Shown: piece by piece, positions 52,206 through 62,000 of the stretch
Layout: each line of letters opens with the position of its first letter
Position numbering within the stretch: position 1 is the first letter of the stretch
From: Streptomyces sp. ISL-10
GTDB taxonomy: Bacteria; Actinomycetota; Actinomycetes; Streptomycetales; Streptomycetaceae
Length of the DNA: 64,000 bases
Reading direction: 5' to 3'
Assembly (NCBI RefSeq): GCF_018614575.1
Contig: NZ_JAGGOJ010000033.1
Location: 1-64,000, forward strand
Program-made: the position numbers and the translations under genes
Notes under the pieces: model-generated
What the model was told of the DNA's origin: nothing
Database searches by the model: none
Seen by the model: the letters and a program-made list of their open reading frames with translations, nothing else

Positions 52206-53771
52206 CTACGGAGACGGCGTCGGCGAACCCGGTGACGGCGAGGGGGAGGACGAGGCGGCGGGGTCCGGTGGCCGGGCGACATGGCGGCTGACCTCCGCCG
52301 TGGTCAGACCCAGGCCGCCCAGCGTGATCTCGTCCCATGCCTGGAGCTGTCGGTTCGTCCGGTCGAGGTAGAGCACCGAGGCGCGTACCTTCTCCGGCTC
52401 CTGGTTCTGCACCGCGCGCAACCCGCCGCCGCCCGTCGACCCCTCGATCTTGACGCGGGTGCCGTGCCTGAGCACCTCGGTGTGCCGTTTGTGGATGTGC
52501 CCGGCCAGGACCAGCGGCACGGTGCCGTCGGTCTCGCGGGCCGCCACGGGGTTGTGGGCGACCGCGATGTCGACCGGCGTCCCGGCGCTCTTCTGGTCGC
52601 GCAGGGCGGAGGCGAGGCGGATGCCGGTCATGCGTTCCGCCGGGTCGCCCTGGGCGACGACCGACCGGTCCGGGGTGAACTGCGGGTCGCCGGTGCCCGC
52701 GATGCGCAGCCCCGCGACGGTGACGGCCCGCCCTTCGTCGAGGACGTGGACGTTCTTCATCCGGGACAGGTACTCCTGCGTCGAACGCGAGTCGTGGTTG
52801 CCGCGGACCCACACATAGGGCGCGCCCAGGTCGCGGATGGGGTCGAGGAAGCCGTTCTCGGCGGACGAACCGTGGTCCATGGTGTCGCCGGAGTCGATGA
52901 TCACGTCGATGCCGTACTGCTTCACGAGGGAGCCGATGATGTGCCAGGCGGCCGGGTTGAGGTGGATGTCGGAGACGTGGAGCACCCGCATCGTGCCCGG
53001 GTCCGGCCGGTAGGCCGGGAGCGTCGACGTCGCGTCGTACAGCTTGGTGACGTTGGTGACCAGGCGTGCCAACTCCTTCTGGTAGACGTCGAATTCGGTC
53101 ACGATCGAGCGCGCGTTGCCGACGACGGACGGCGCGGAGGACAGCAGTCCGGAGAACTTGGGCTCCAGTACGGACTTCGGATTCCAGGTCGCGGCCGCCG
53201 AGACGCCGGACGCGGCGAGGAGCGCGAGCGCGAGCCCGCCGGCGGCTAGGGCGCGACGGGGGCGGCGGTAGACGGCCAGGCCCAGTGCGGTCGCGCCGGA
53301 GACGACGGCGACGCAGGAGCGCACCGCGAGCTCCGTGGTGCCGTCCTGGACATCGGTGGAGATCTCGTCCTGGAGCCCGGACAGCCGCTCGGGGTGTTCG
53401 ACCAGGGCCCGGGAGCGGTCCGGGTCGAGGCGGTCGACGTCGACGTCGAGGCGGACGGGGGCGACGTGGGAGTCGAGTTCGAGGGCGCCGAGCGGGGACA
53501 CGTTGATCTTCGTGCCGCCGCTGAAGGAGGGACGCAGCGTCATGGTGGTGTCCATCGGGCCGACCGGAGTACGGACGTTGCCGACGATGAGCAGGCCGAG
53601 CCAGGCTCCGACGAGGACGACGGCCGTCAGGCCGAGTGCGCGGGTCCAGGGCCGCGGGGTGTGCGAAAGTGCGGTGGCCTGCACAGTCGTGGGGCCGCCG
53701 CGCCGCAGCGCGGTACGGATCAGGCGGATCGGGCGGGGCAAGTGGTTCGATTCCGGGGCTTCGCGGGCCAT
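52206..53771 (-). CDS. Membrane metallophosphoesterase
   Basis: A 521-residue calcineurin-like phosphoesterase with three N-terminal transmembrane helices (about 43-62, 155-175 and 185-205 by inspection) around a soluble loop. The catalytic domain shows DIHLN, SGDTMDHG, VRGNHDSR, VAHNP and AGHIHKRH, the five standard metallophosphoesterase motifs, so it should bind two metals. The substrate (nucleotide, lipid or other phosphoester) is unknown. The C-terminus is Pro/Ser-rich. The start is uncertain: ATG 53771 and ATG 53804 are both possible, and neither has a good ribosome binding site. It is divergent from the metallopeptidase gene. Confidence 0.88.
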   Translation of the reverse strand: MAREAPESNHLPRPIRLIRTALRRGGPTTVQATALSHTPRPWTRALGLTAVVLVGAWLGLLIVGNVRTPVGPMDTTMTLRPSFSGGTKINVSPLGALELDSHVAPVRLDVDVDRLDPDRSRALVEHPERLSGLQDEISTDVQDGTTELAVRSCVAVVSGATALGLAVYRRPRRALAAGGLALALLAASGVSAAATWNPKSVLEPKFSGLLSSAPSVVGNARSIVTEFDVYQKELARLVTNVTKLYDATSTLPAYRPDPGTMRVLHVSDIHLNPAAWHIIGSLVKQYGIDVIIDSGDTMDHGSSAENGFLDPIRDLGAPYVWVRGNHDSRSTQEYLSRMKNVHVLDEGRAVTVAGLRIAGTGDPQFTPDRSVVAQGDPAERMTGIRLASALRDQKSAGTPVDIAVAHNPVAARETDGTVPLVLAGHIHKRHTEVLRHGTRVKIEGSTGGGGLRAVQNQEPEKVRASVLYLDRTNRQLQAWDEITLGGLGLTTAEVSRHVARPPDPAASSSPSPSPGSPTPSP

Positions 53772-53847
53772 TGGTGCCGTATGCCCCACGCGACCGGTCA
53801 CCATGCCGGGGCGGCGCGGCGGGCTCGGCGTGCGTGACAATGGCCAG

Positions 53848-54198
53848 GTGCTGGAGATGACGCGCGAGGAGTTCGAGGAACTGGTCGCCGAGGCCCTGGA
53901 CAGGATCCCGCCCGAACTGACGCGGCTGATGGACAACGTCGCCGTGTTCGTCGAGGACGAACCCACCCTGGACGATCCCGAGCTGCTCGGGCTCTACGAG
54001 GGGACTCCGCTGACGGATCGCGGCGAGTGGTACGCGGGTGTGCTGCCGGACCGCATCACCATCTACCGGGGGCCGACGCTGCGGATGTGCGAGACCCGAG
54101 AGGACGTCGTCGCGGAGACGGAGATCACCGTGGTGCACGAGATCGCCCACCACTTCGGGATCGACGACGAGCGGCTGCACGCCCTGGGGTACGGGTGA
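53848..54198 (+). CDS. Metallopeptidase family protein (HEXXHXXGXXD)
   Basis: The 116-residue minimal zincin has VVHEIAHHFGIDDE near the C-terminus (about 98-111), the HExxHxxGxxD zinc motif, with an acidic N-terminal helix LEMTREEFEELVAEALDRIP. It belongs to the small actinobacterial family (PF06262-type). It may cleave proteins or act as a chaperone; its target is unknown. I chose GTG 53848, 6 nt after GACAAT, in line with leaderless starts; ATG 53856 would begin slightly later, which is possible. Its stop overlaps the start of crcB by 4 nt. Confidence 0.88.
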   Translation: MLEMTREEFEELVAEALDRIPPELTRLMDNVAVFVEDEPTLDDPELLGLYEGTPLTDRGEWYAGVLPDRITIYRGPTLRMCETREDVVAETEITVVHEIAHHFGIDDERLHALGYG

Positions 54199-54701
54199 GC
54201 TCCGGCCCGAACGGCCTCCCGGAGGCGATCGATCCGGACGTCGACCTCCATGTGCCGGCCCAACGCGCCGAACTGGCGGGCGCACACGGGTTGGCGGTGC
54301 TCGCGGCGATCTCGGCGGGTGGCGCGGCGGGCGCGTCGGCCCGCTACGGGGCTCTGTTGCTGTGGCCCGCTCCTCAGGGGGCGTTTCCCTGGGCCGTCTT
54401 CTGGGTGAACGTGCTCGGCTGCGCCCTGATCGGCGTACTGATGGTGCTGGTGGGCGAGCGCGGCCGCACCGCGCACCCGCTGGTCCGGCCGTTCCTCGGG
54501 GTGGGCGTGCTCGGCGGTTTCACGACGTTCTCGACCTACGCCCTCGACTTCACCGAGCTGCTGGAACGCGAGGAGGCAGGGGCCGCCGTGGCGTACGCGG
54601 GTGGCACCGCCGCCGCTGCGCTGGCCGCCGTGTGGCTGGCCGCCTCCCTCACCAGGGCGGCCCTGGACCGCTCGGCGCGGGCGGCCCGGGCAGGCGCGTG
54701 A
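54195..54701 (+). CDS. crcB: Fluoride exporter subunit CrcB/Fluc, first copy
   Basis: CrcB/Fluc channels export fluoride as dual-topology dimers. The 168-residue copy has a longer N-terminal cytoplasmic stretch (about 35 residues), four transmembrane helices and the GVLGGFTTFSTYALD signature (about 101-115) with the Phe box and central Na-binding region. The GTG overlaps the metallopeptidase stop and its stop overlaps the next crcB start by one base (TGATG). Two adjacent copies suggest obligate heterodimers. No fluoride riboswitch is recognised upstream. Confidence 0.93.
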   Translation: MSSGPNGLPEAIDPDVDLHVPAQRAELAGAHGLAVLAAISAGGAAGASARYGALLLWPAPQGAFPWAVFWVNVLGCALIGVLMVLVGERGRTAHPLVRPFLGVGVLGGFTTFSTYALDFTELLEREEAGAAVAYAGGTAAAALAAVWLAASLTRAALDRSARAARAGA

Positions 54702-55063
54702 TGAACTGGCTGCTGGTCATCGCTGGCGGGGCGGTCGGCGCCCCCTTGCGCTATCTGACGGACCGTGCGGTACAGGCGCGGCACGACTCGGTGTTCCCGT
54801 GGGGGACGTTCACGGTGAACGCTGCGGGGAGCCTCCTCCTCGGTGCGCTGGCCGGAGCTTCGGTGTCCTCGGGGACGTACGCGCTGCTGGGCACGGGGCT
54901 GTGCGGGGCGCTCACGACGTACTCCACGTTCTCCTACGAGACGCTGCGCCTGGCCGAACGCGGCTGGAAGTTCCTGGCCGTCGCGAACGTGGCCGCCTCC
55001 GTGCTGATCGGGCTCGGATCGGTCTTCCTGGGCGTGGAGTTGGCGCGCGGCATCGTGGGCTGA
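54701..55063 (+). CDS. crcB: Fluoride exporter subunit CrcB/Fluc, second copy
   Basis: The 120-residue copy has four transmembrane helices and the GLCGALTTYSTFSYE signature (about 67-81). It lacks the N-terminal extension of the first copy. Paired crcB genes in actinobacteria encode inverted subunits of one heterodimeric channel, and the differing charge balance of loops fits opposite orientations. It is the last gene of the metallopeptidase-crcB-crcB unit. Confidence 0.93.
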   Translation: MNWLLVIAGGAVGAPLRYLTDRAVQARHDSVFPWGTFTVNAAGSLLLGALAGASVSSGTYALLGTGLCGALTTYSTFSYETLRLAERGWKFLAVANVAASVLIGLGSVFLGVELARGIVG

Positions 55064-55301
55064 CGGGTCGAGGGGCGGGTCCGGTGCGGCGCGGGGGTGT
55101 CGTGCGATGGCTGCGGTGCCTGGGTCCCGTACGTTCCCGTCGCGGCTGGCGTGTCGCGCTTTGGCCGGGGGTTTGCCGGGTCCGGTCCGTTCCCGGGCGC
55201 GGCGGGGTGCGCGGGACGGGTGCGTCGAGGGCGTGTCCCCGGCGGGGCGACGGGAGTTGGGCAGGGCGACCCGCATGCCCCCTCGTCCCGGAGGTGCCCC
55301 C

Positions 55302-55873
55302 GTGCGCCAGTTGTCAGCCCCCGGCCGGAAGGCCGTCTGGATCGTCGCCTCATGGGCGGTCTGGCCTCGACAGGCTGTATGAGCGTGAGCGACGACGCGG
55401 GCAGGAAGCCCGCGCCCAGCATCTCGGCGGAGCGCGGGGTGGCCGCGGAGCCCGACGGCGGCCACGGCGTCCCAGGCGGTGCGCAGCGCGGGGCGGCCGA
55501 GCACGGCCGGGACGGGCGGGACGGGAAGGACGCCGAGGAGGCCGACGCCGCCGGGAAGGAGAAGGGCAAGCGCGCCGAGGGGATGCCGAGCACAGGGGCG
55601 GACCCGGTGCCGGGCGGGAAGCCCCTGAAGCCGGGGACGAGGCCGACGCCGCCCCATGGCGGCGGTTCGCCGTCCCCGACCCAGCAGCACCCGACCCTGC
55701 CGCCGTCGGAGCCGACCCCGGAGCCGCCCACGAGCCCCACGCCGCAGCCGAGCGAACCGACCGGCCAGCCGTCGGCCTCCTCGGCGCCCGAGGTGCACGT
55801 GGGGGCGAGGCGGGCCGCCGGGGCCTTGGGGAACGGCGAGCCCGCCGCTTCGCCCCAGGACCGCCCGGCGTAG
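55302..55873 (+). pseudogene. Lipoprotein gene with a single-base frameshift in the signal peptide
   Basis: A GTG at 55302, 8 nt after GGAGG, opens VRQLSAPGRKAVWIVAS in one frame; at about 55350 the reading must drop to the -1 frame, which continues LMGGLASTGCMSVSDDAGRKP, a perfect lipobox (ASTGC), then a Pro/Thr/Ser-rich low-complexity body ending AASPQDRPA at 55873. The parts complement each other so well that a one-base deletion in one gene is the best reading. The lipoprotein body has no recognised domain. The event is similar in kind to the loss in the sigma factor gene at 10513. It may be a sequencing error. Confidence 0.65.
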
Positions 55874-56121
55874 GGCGTCCGGGCCGGGGCCGGAGGTCCG
55901 GACGCCGGGGATGTAAGCGGGGTCACTCGGGGGCGGTTTGCCTTTACCGGGGGGGGGTGCGTATGGTGGTAGATCGTTTGATCCCATTGCCCGGCGCCGA
56001 AACGGAAGCGCGCCGCGTGGCGCGTATTTCCCTAGCCGTGGCTGACCGCATCGAGGCGGTCGAATTGCGAATTCACGGAGTTTGGGCGCGTGCCGAGACT
56101 CCGGAAGGTTTCGCATTTCGC

Positions 56122-58299
56122 ATGTCCACTTTCAGTACTGATCACGCCGTCATGCCCGAGAACGACACGTTCGACGAGGCGGTCGCAGAGGTCGTCGAGG
56201 TCGTCGAGACGGCGGCCGAAGAGCCCCAGCAGCCCCAGGTCACGTTCGCGGACCTCGGTCTGCCCGAGGGCGTCGTCCGCAAGCTCGCGCAGAACGGCGT
56301 GACGAGCCCCTTCCCGATCCAGGCCGCGACCATCCCGGACGCCCTGGCCGGCAAGGACATCCTCGGCCGCGGCCGCACCGGCTCCGGCAAGACGCTCTCC
56401 TTCGGTCTGCCGACCCTGGCCACGCTGGCCGGCGGCCACACCGAGAAGAAGAAGCCCCGCGCGGTCATCCTCACCCCGACCCGTGAGCTCGCGATGCAGG
56501 TCGCGGACGCCCTCCAGCCGTACGGCGACGTGCTCGGGCTCAAGATGAAGGTCGTCTGCGGCGGTACGTCCATGGGCAACCAGATCTACGCCCTGGAGCG
56601 CGGCGTCGACGTCCTCGTCGCCACCCCGGGCCGGCTGCGTGACGTCATCAACCGCGGCGCATGCTCCCTCGAGGCCGTCCAGGTCGCCGTCCTCGACGAG
56701 GCCGACCAGATGTCCGACCTGGGCTTCCTGCCCGAGGTCACCGAACTGCTCGACCAGGTCCCGGCCGGCGGCCAGCGGATGCTGTTCTCCGCCACGATGG
56801 AGAACGAGATCTCCACCCTGGTCAAGCGCTACCTGACCGACCCGGTCAGCCACGAGGTCGACAGCGCCCAGGGCAACGTCACGACGATGACGCACCACGT
56901 GCTCGTCGTGAAGCCCAAGGACAAGGCGCCGGTCACGGCCGCCATCGCCGCCCGCAAGGGCCGCACCATCATCTTCGTCCGCACCCAGTTGGGCGCCGAC
57001 CGCATCGCGGAGCAGCTGCGCGAGTCGGGTGTGAAGGCGGACGCGCTGCACGGCGGCATGACCCAGGGCGCCCGTACGCGCACCCTGGCCGACTTCAAGG
57101 ACGGCTACGTCAACGCGCTCGTCGCCACCGACGTCGCCGCCCGCGGCATCCACGTCGACGGCATCGACCTGGTCCTGAACGTGGACCCGGCCGGTGACCA
57201 CAAGGACTACCTGCACCGCTCGGGCCGCACCGCCCGCGCCGGCAAGTCCGGCACGGTCGTGTCCCTGTCGCTGCCGCACCAGCGCCGCCAGATCTTCCGC
57301 CTCATGGAGGACGCGGGCGTGGACGCCTCGCGTCACATCGTCGGCGGTGCGGGCGCGTTCGACCCGGAGGTCGCCGAGATCACCGGTGCGCGTTCGCTCA
57401 CCGAGGTCCAGGCCGACTCCGCGAACAACGCCGCGAAGCAGGCGGAGCGCGAGGTCGTCGAGCTGACCCGCCAGCTGGAGCGCGTGCAGCGCCGCGCGGC
57501 CGAGCTCCGCGAGGAGGCCGACCGCCTGGTGGCGCGCGCCGCCCGCGAGCGCGGCGAGGACCCGGAGGCCGCGGTCGCCGAGGTGACCGAGGCCGCTGAG
57601 GCCGAGGTCGAGGCAGCGGTCGAGGCAGCGCCCGAGCCGGAGCGCCGCGAGGAGCGCCGGGACGACCGGGGCAACTTCGAGCGCCGCGGCAACGACCGTG
57701 GCGACCGTGGCGGCTTCCGTCGTGACGACCGCCGTGACGGTGACCGTGGCGACCGTGGTGGCTTCCGCCGCGACGACCGCCCGTCGGGTGGCTTCCGCTC
57801 CGGCGGCGGCGACCGTCCGTTCAACCGTGACCGCCGTGACGACCGTCCGTCGGGCGGCTTCCGCCGGGACAACGACCGTGGCGGCTTCAACCGTGACCGT
57901 GACGACCGTGGTGGCCGTTCCTTCGAGCGTCGTGACAACGACCGTGGTGGCTTCCGCCGTGACGACCGCCCCTCGGGCGGCTTCCGCCGGGACAACGACC
58001 GTGGCGGCTTCAACCGTGACCGTGACGACCGTGGTGGCCGTTCCTTCGAGCGTCGTGACAACGACCGTGGTGGCTTCCGCCGTGACGACCGTCCGGCCGC
58101 CCACCGTGGCAGCGACCGTCCGTTCAACCGCGACCGTCGCGACGACCGCCCCTCCGGCGGCTTCCGCTCCGGCGGCAGCGACCGCCCGTACGGTCGCCGC
58201 GACGACCACCGCGGTGGCGCCGGCTCGAACACCGGCACCAACACCGGCTCCTTCGGCGGCCGTCGTGACGACAAGCCGCGCTGGAAGCGCAACGGCTGA
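56122..58299 (+). CDS. DEAD-box RNA helicase with RGG/RD repeats
   Basis: A 725-residue protein. The Q motif (VTFADLGLPEGVV...PFPIQAATIP), Walker A GRTGSGKT (84-91), TPTREL, the DEAD box VLDEADQM (about 191-198), SATM, and HRSGRTARAGK (motif VI) are all present. Residues about 460-515 form a charged region and the last 200 residues are Arg/Gly/Asp-rich (RRDDRPSGGFR, RDNDRGGFNR), an RNA-binding and condensate-prone tail with a 41-residue unit duplicated. The likely role is mRNA or ribosome handling in the cold or stress. I chose ATG 56122, with GGAAGG 11 nt upstream; a frame continuing to 55963 uses A/T-rich codons and is more likely leader. Confidence 0.93.
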   Translation: MSTFSTDHAVMPENDTFDEAVAEVVEVVETAAEEPQQPQVTFADLGLPEGVVRKLAQNGVTSPFPIQAATIPDALAGKDILGRGRTGSGKTLSFGLPTLATLAGGHTEKKKPRAVILTPTRELAMQVADALQPYGDVLGLKMKVVCGGTSMGNQIYALERGVDVLVATPGRLRDVINRGACSLEAVQVAVLDEADQMSDLGFLPEVTELLDQVPAGGQRMLFSATMENEISTLVKRYLTDPVSHEVDSAQGNVTTMTHHVLVVKPKDKAPVTAAIAARKGRTIIFVRTQLGADRIAEQLRESGVKADALHGGMTQGARTRTLADFKDGYVNALVATDVAARGIHVDGIDLVLNVDPAGDHKDYLHRSGRTARAGKSGTVVSLSLPHQRRQIFRLMEDAGVDASRHIVGGAGAFDPEVAEITGARSLTEVQADSANNAAKQAEREVVELTRQLERVQRRAAELREEADRLVARAARERGEDPEAAVAEVTEAAEAEVEAAVEAAPEPERREERRDDRGNFERRGNDRGDRGGFRRDDRRDGDRGDRGGFRRDDRPSGGFRSGGGDRPFNRDRRDDRPSGGFRRDNDRGGFNRDRDDRGGRSFERRDNDRGGFRRDDRPSGGFRRDNDRGGFNRDRDDRGGRSFERRDNDRGGFRRDDRPAAHRGSDRPFNRDRRDDRPSGGFRSGGSDRPYGRRDDHRGGAGSNTGTNTGSFGGRRDDKPRWKRNG
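57847..58092 (+). repeat. Two-copy 123-bp in-frame repeat in the helicase tail
   Basis: Copies at 57847-57969 and 57970-58092 encode the same 41 residues (PSGGFRRDNDRGGFNRD onward) and are nearly identical in DNA, with silent changes such as CCGTCG/CCCTCG. This indicates a recent in-frame duplication within a disordered tail. Confidence 0.85.
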
Positions 58300-58318
58300 C
58301 ACGCACTGAGCACCTGAT

Positions 58319-58356
58319 CAGGGCCCGTACGACACCTAGGTGGCGTACGGGCCCTG
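58319..58356 (+). terminator. Terminator of the DEAD-box helicase gene
   Basis: CAGGGCCCGTACG/CGTACGGGCCCTG, perfect 13-bp stem; the 12-nt loop itself holds a palindrome CACCTAGGTG, so a longer nested stem is possible. Confidence 0.8.
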
Positions 58357-58466
58357 CTGTTACCCTCGGCGCACACGAGGCGGCTGTGACGCGCGCGCCC
58401 AGGGGGGCCTGAGAGAACGCCGCGCCCGTCTCCACGGACATCAGGTTTCCTGGGGAGGAGCCTCAC

Positions 58467-58985
58467 TTGCTGGGAACTGTGCTGGGGCGCCGTCGTGCTC
58501 GCCCGGCTGCCGCCGTCGATGTCGTGGCGGCACTCCCATCCGCCGTTCCGCTCGCAGCCACGCCGGCGGTGGCAGCGGAGCCGCCGCTTTCACCCCTGAT
58601 TCCCGCCGAGCACGTACTCGACCGCGATGCGGCCGACGTGCCGGCCGCGGGCGTACCCGGCTTACTCCGCGGCGACCACGACGCGAGTTGCCTTTACGTC
58701 TCGTACCCCTGCGTCTCGTACGCCGTTGGGTCGCAGAAGCCGTACGTCGCCGACGGCACTCACTCGCTGCACGGCACGTGGTCGGACACCGTCGCTCGCC
58801 GGCACAGCTCGCTCCGCACGACGGTGGTCGGCATGGGCGACATCACCGGTGACGGCAGGCCGGACCCGGTGGTGCGTGACACGGCCGGGAAGCTGCTCCG
58901 GTTCAGCGGGACCGGGACGGGCATGCCGGCCGGGCGGGTCCGGATCGGCACCAGCGGCTGGGCTGCCTCAACGGGTCTGCACTGA
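58467..58985 (+). pseudogene. Collapsed FG-GAP gene: signal region joined to the C-terminus
   Basis: The 172-residue frame has a signal-like N-terminus (RRRARPAAAVDVVAALPSAVPLAATPAVAAEP) and ends with VVGMGDITGDGRPDPVVRD to GRVRIGTSGWAASTGLH, the last FG-GAP repeat of the next gene. The stretch 58818-58985 matches 61995-62162 with about 14 differences in 168 nt. The whole middle of a paralogue (some 850 residues) is missing. A TTG start follows AGGAG. It could be a short secreted protein, but internal deletion of a tandem duplicate is more likely. Confidence 0.65.
58818..58985 (+). repeat. Direct repeat shared with 61995-62162
   Basis: 168-nt copy of the 3' end of the FG-GAP gene, about 92 percent identical by my count, including the stop codon and with no length difference. 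Confidence 0.85.
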
Positions 58986-59099
58986 GCGCTCCCACCTACC
59001 GCAACGACTCACTCGCGGCAGCCTTCCGGCCGTTGCCGGAAAGCTGCCGCGCCCGCGCTTCCCCATGGGGAAGTGCTTCCTTTCCCGAAGAGGAGATAC

Positions 59100-62000
59100 G
59101 TGTACGGCAAGAGACCCCTGGGCGGCTTCGTCGCCGCCGCAGTGGTGCTGGGAGCGGCTGTGGCCATCGGCCCGGCGTCCCCAACGGCACAGGCACAGCC
59201 GACGCCTGAGGTGGTCATCCCCGGGGTGACCAGCGAGGTTCCCGTCCACAGTTACGTGGTGAACGCGGGCCCGAACGGATATCTGCGCATAGAGGAGGGG
59301 CGGGGCGCGATCTGGCGCTCGTACGGGGGTGTCTCGGACGTCGAGGTCGACGCCGAGGCGAAGCCCTGGCCGTCGTACGAGTGGGGCTCCGGGTCGGACG
59401 TGGTCGCGCGCCACCAGGAGGCGGCGGGCACCGTCGCCCTGCGCGACATGGTCACGGGCCAGACCGCGACCGTGCAGCTGCCGACGGGGCACACCTACCT
59501 CAGGGCGCTCGGCTGGAACGTCCTGACCCGCACCGGGTCGGGGTCCGAGACCCGCTTCCACGTGCTCGACGTGCAGACCGGACAGCTGCGCGACCGGCTC
59601 GTCGAGGGGCTGCCCGCGGGCAACGGCGCGAACGGTGCCGGCGTGGGCGACGCCGAAGGGCTGGTGCTCGGCTGGAGCGGCCAGTACTTCTGGCTGGACG
59701 TGACGCAGCAGCGCGCGTTCCCCATCGGCGTGGACGCGTCGACGACCGTCGGCGAGATGGCCCTGACACCGGACCGGCTGCTGGTCCGCGGCTACGGCAA
59801 GGTGTCCGTGTTCCGGCGCGACGATCTGACGAAGCCCGAACTCGTCCGGCCGCTCACCGGCGACGCCGACGTCCGGCTCCTGGGCCTGGTGGGCAACGAG
59901 CTGATCGTCGCCCGGCACGACCCGGCGCTCGGAGTCGGCACCTGGGACATGCCCACCTGGCGCGTCGACGCCGAGCCGCTGGACGGCTCGCCCACCCGTA
60001 CGCTCCTGGCCCGCACGAAGGACCTCGCGACCGCGACTCCGAGCGGCGGTCTGCTGGTGCACGGCGGGCCGAGCACCTCCGAGTGGGGTGTCCAGCGGAT
60101 CGAGGCGGACAGCACCGGGCGGGCCGTGGTCGGCCCCGACACCCGGGTCGCGACGCGGATCGTGCCGAACACGGTGAACCGGCTGTCGTTCCACCAGGGG
60201 CGACTGACCAGCCTGGAGAGCGTCGCGGCGGTCGGCCGGACGGGCATGTACACGCGCACGGCGGAGCCCGAAGGGGGCACGGTCGTCCACGGCGCGCGCC
60301 AGGACCGCGGCTGGCTGCCGCCGCTGCCCGACCGGTGCTCCCTCATCATCTGCCCGAGGGTCGACGAGACCGGCGACGGCCGCATCGTCTACGGCGGCCC
60401 GCTGGGCACCGGCCCGAGCCAGGGCGTCCTGCCGATCCACCGGCTGGACGAGGGCCGGCAGCTGCCCGGCACGAAGTTCGACGTCGGCACGCAGTCGCAG
60501 GGCATGATCGGCAGCTGGGGCCGCTGGACCGTCGCGTACGCGATGCTGTCCGACGGCTCGCCGGAGACGCGGATCGTGGACACCGACACCGGCCAGGTGG
60601 TGCGGAAGCTCCCCGTCCAGCCGAGGTCCCTGTCGGGGACGACGCTGTGGGCGCACGGCCAGGGCCACGGCACGATCGCGGGCTACGACATAAGGACCGG
60701 CGCCCGCGTGAAGGAGCTGTACCTCTCGGGCTGCTTCGTCGAGGGCGCCGAGTCGGTCGGCCGCTGGCTGCACTGGATCTGCTCCGGGTCGCGGGACGAC
60801 GAGGGCGTGCTGGACCTGGAGACGGGCGCGGTCACTCCTCTCGGCATCGGCTACGGCAACCGCGCCAAGCTCGGCGACGGCTTCGTCGCCTACCCGCAGG
60901 ACGGCAAGCTCAAGGTGAAGGACCTGCGCGACGGCGGCACGGTCCACGAGATCGACGCCAACCTGAACGCCATCGACGCGGCGTGGGACATCGACCCGGC
61001 GACGAACACGATCGCCTGGGCCGACGCGAAGGGCGCGATCCACCTCGTGGGCAGCGGCGTCGCCACGTCCGCGCTCACCGTGGCCGACTCCGCCGCCGCT
61101 GCTTCCGTGAACGTCAAGAGCGCTGCCTGGAAGCCGCGGTGGTGGCTGTCCGAGCCCGCCGCCTCCTGGACGCTGACGCTGAGGAACAAGGCGACCGGCG
61201 CCGTGGTGCGCACCCTCTCGGGCGCCAAGGCGCGCGGCCTGGTGAGCCCCTCGTGGGACGGCAGGGACACGGCCGGAAAGCTGGTCGCGAACGGCGCCCA
61301 CACCTGGACGCTGACGGCGAAGCCTGCCGACGGCCAGGGCGCGGACGTGAACGTCTTTGGCACGGTGTCGGTCACGGGCGCTGCGCCGGTGCGGCGCGAC
61401 CTGGTCGGAGACGACGGCTTCGGTGACCTGCTGGTGATGGACTCGACGGGTCTGGTGTCGCTCTACAAGGGCACGGGCACGGGCGGGTTGTCGTCGCGGA
61501 TCGCGGGTACGGGGGCGAAATTCGCGACGAGCGCGGTGCTTGTGCCGTCGGGTGATGTGAACGGTGACCGCTGCAACGACGTGCTGGTCCGCCTCGGAAA
61601 CGAGCTGCGGTCCTACCGGCCGGGCTGCGGCAAGATCGTCTCCGCTTCCTCGCCGTACACGTCGATCGGCACGGGGTGGGGTCAGTACGACGTGTTGACG
61701 ACTTCGGGTGATGTGAACGCCGATGGCCACATCGATCTGATCGCACGTCAGACGACGTCGGGTGACATGTACTTCTACGCGGGGACGGCGGATCACCGGT
61801 TCAAGAGCCGGGTGAAGATCGGCACGAACTGGAAGACGTACACGAAGGTCGTCGGCGCGGGTGACCTGAACGGCGACGGGCGCGGTGACCTGCTGGGCGT
61901 GGACAAGGCGGGTGCGCTGTGGCGGTACCACGGCACGGCGACGGGCGGTGTCACCTCCCGTGTGAAGCTGGCCGACGCGTGGGGTTCGGCCTACACGACG

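Noticed and set aside
54000..54195. Fluoride riboswitch ahead of crcB
   Set aside because: The region is inside the metallopeptidase coding sequence and I see no crcB-motif pseudoknot.
55963..56121. N-terminal extension of the DEAD-box helicase
   Set aside because: In frame from an ATG at 55963, but the codons are A/T-rich at third positions and the sequence does not look like the family; more likely a leader.
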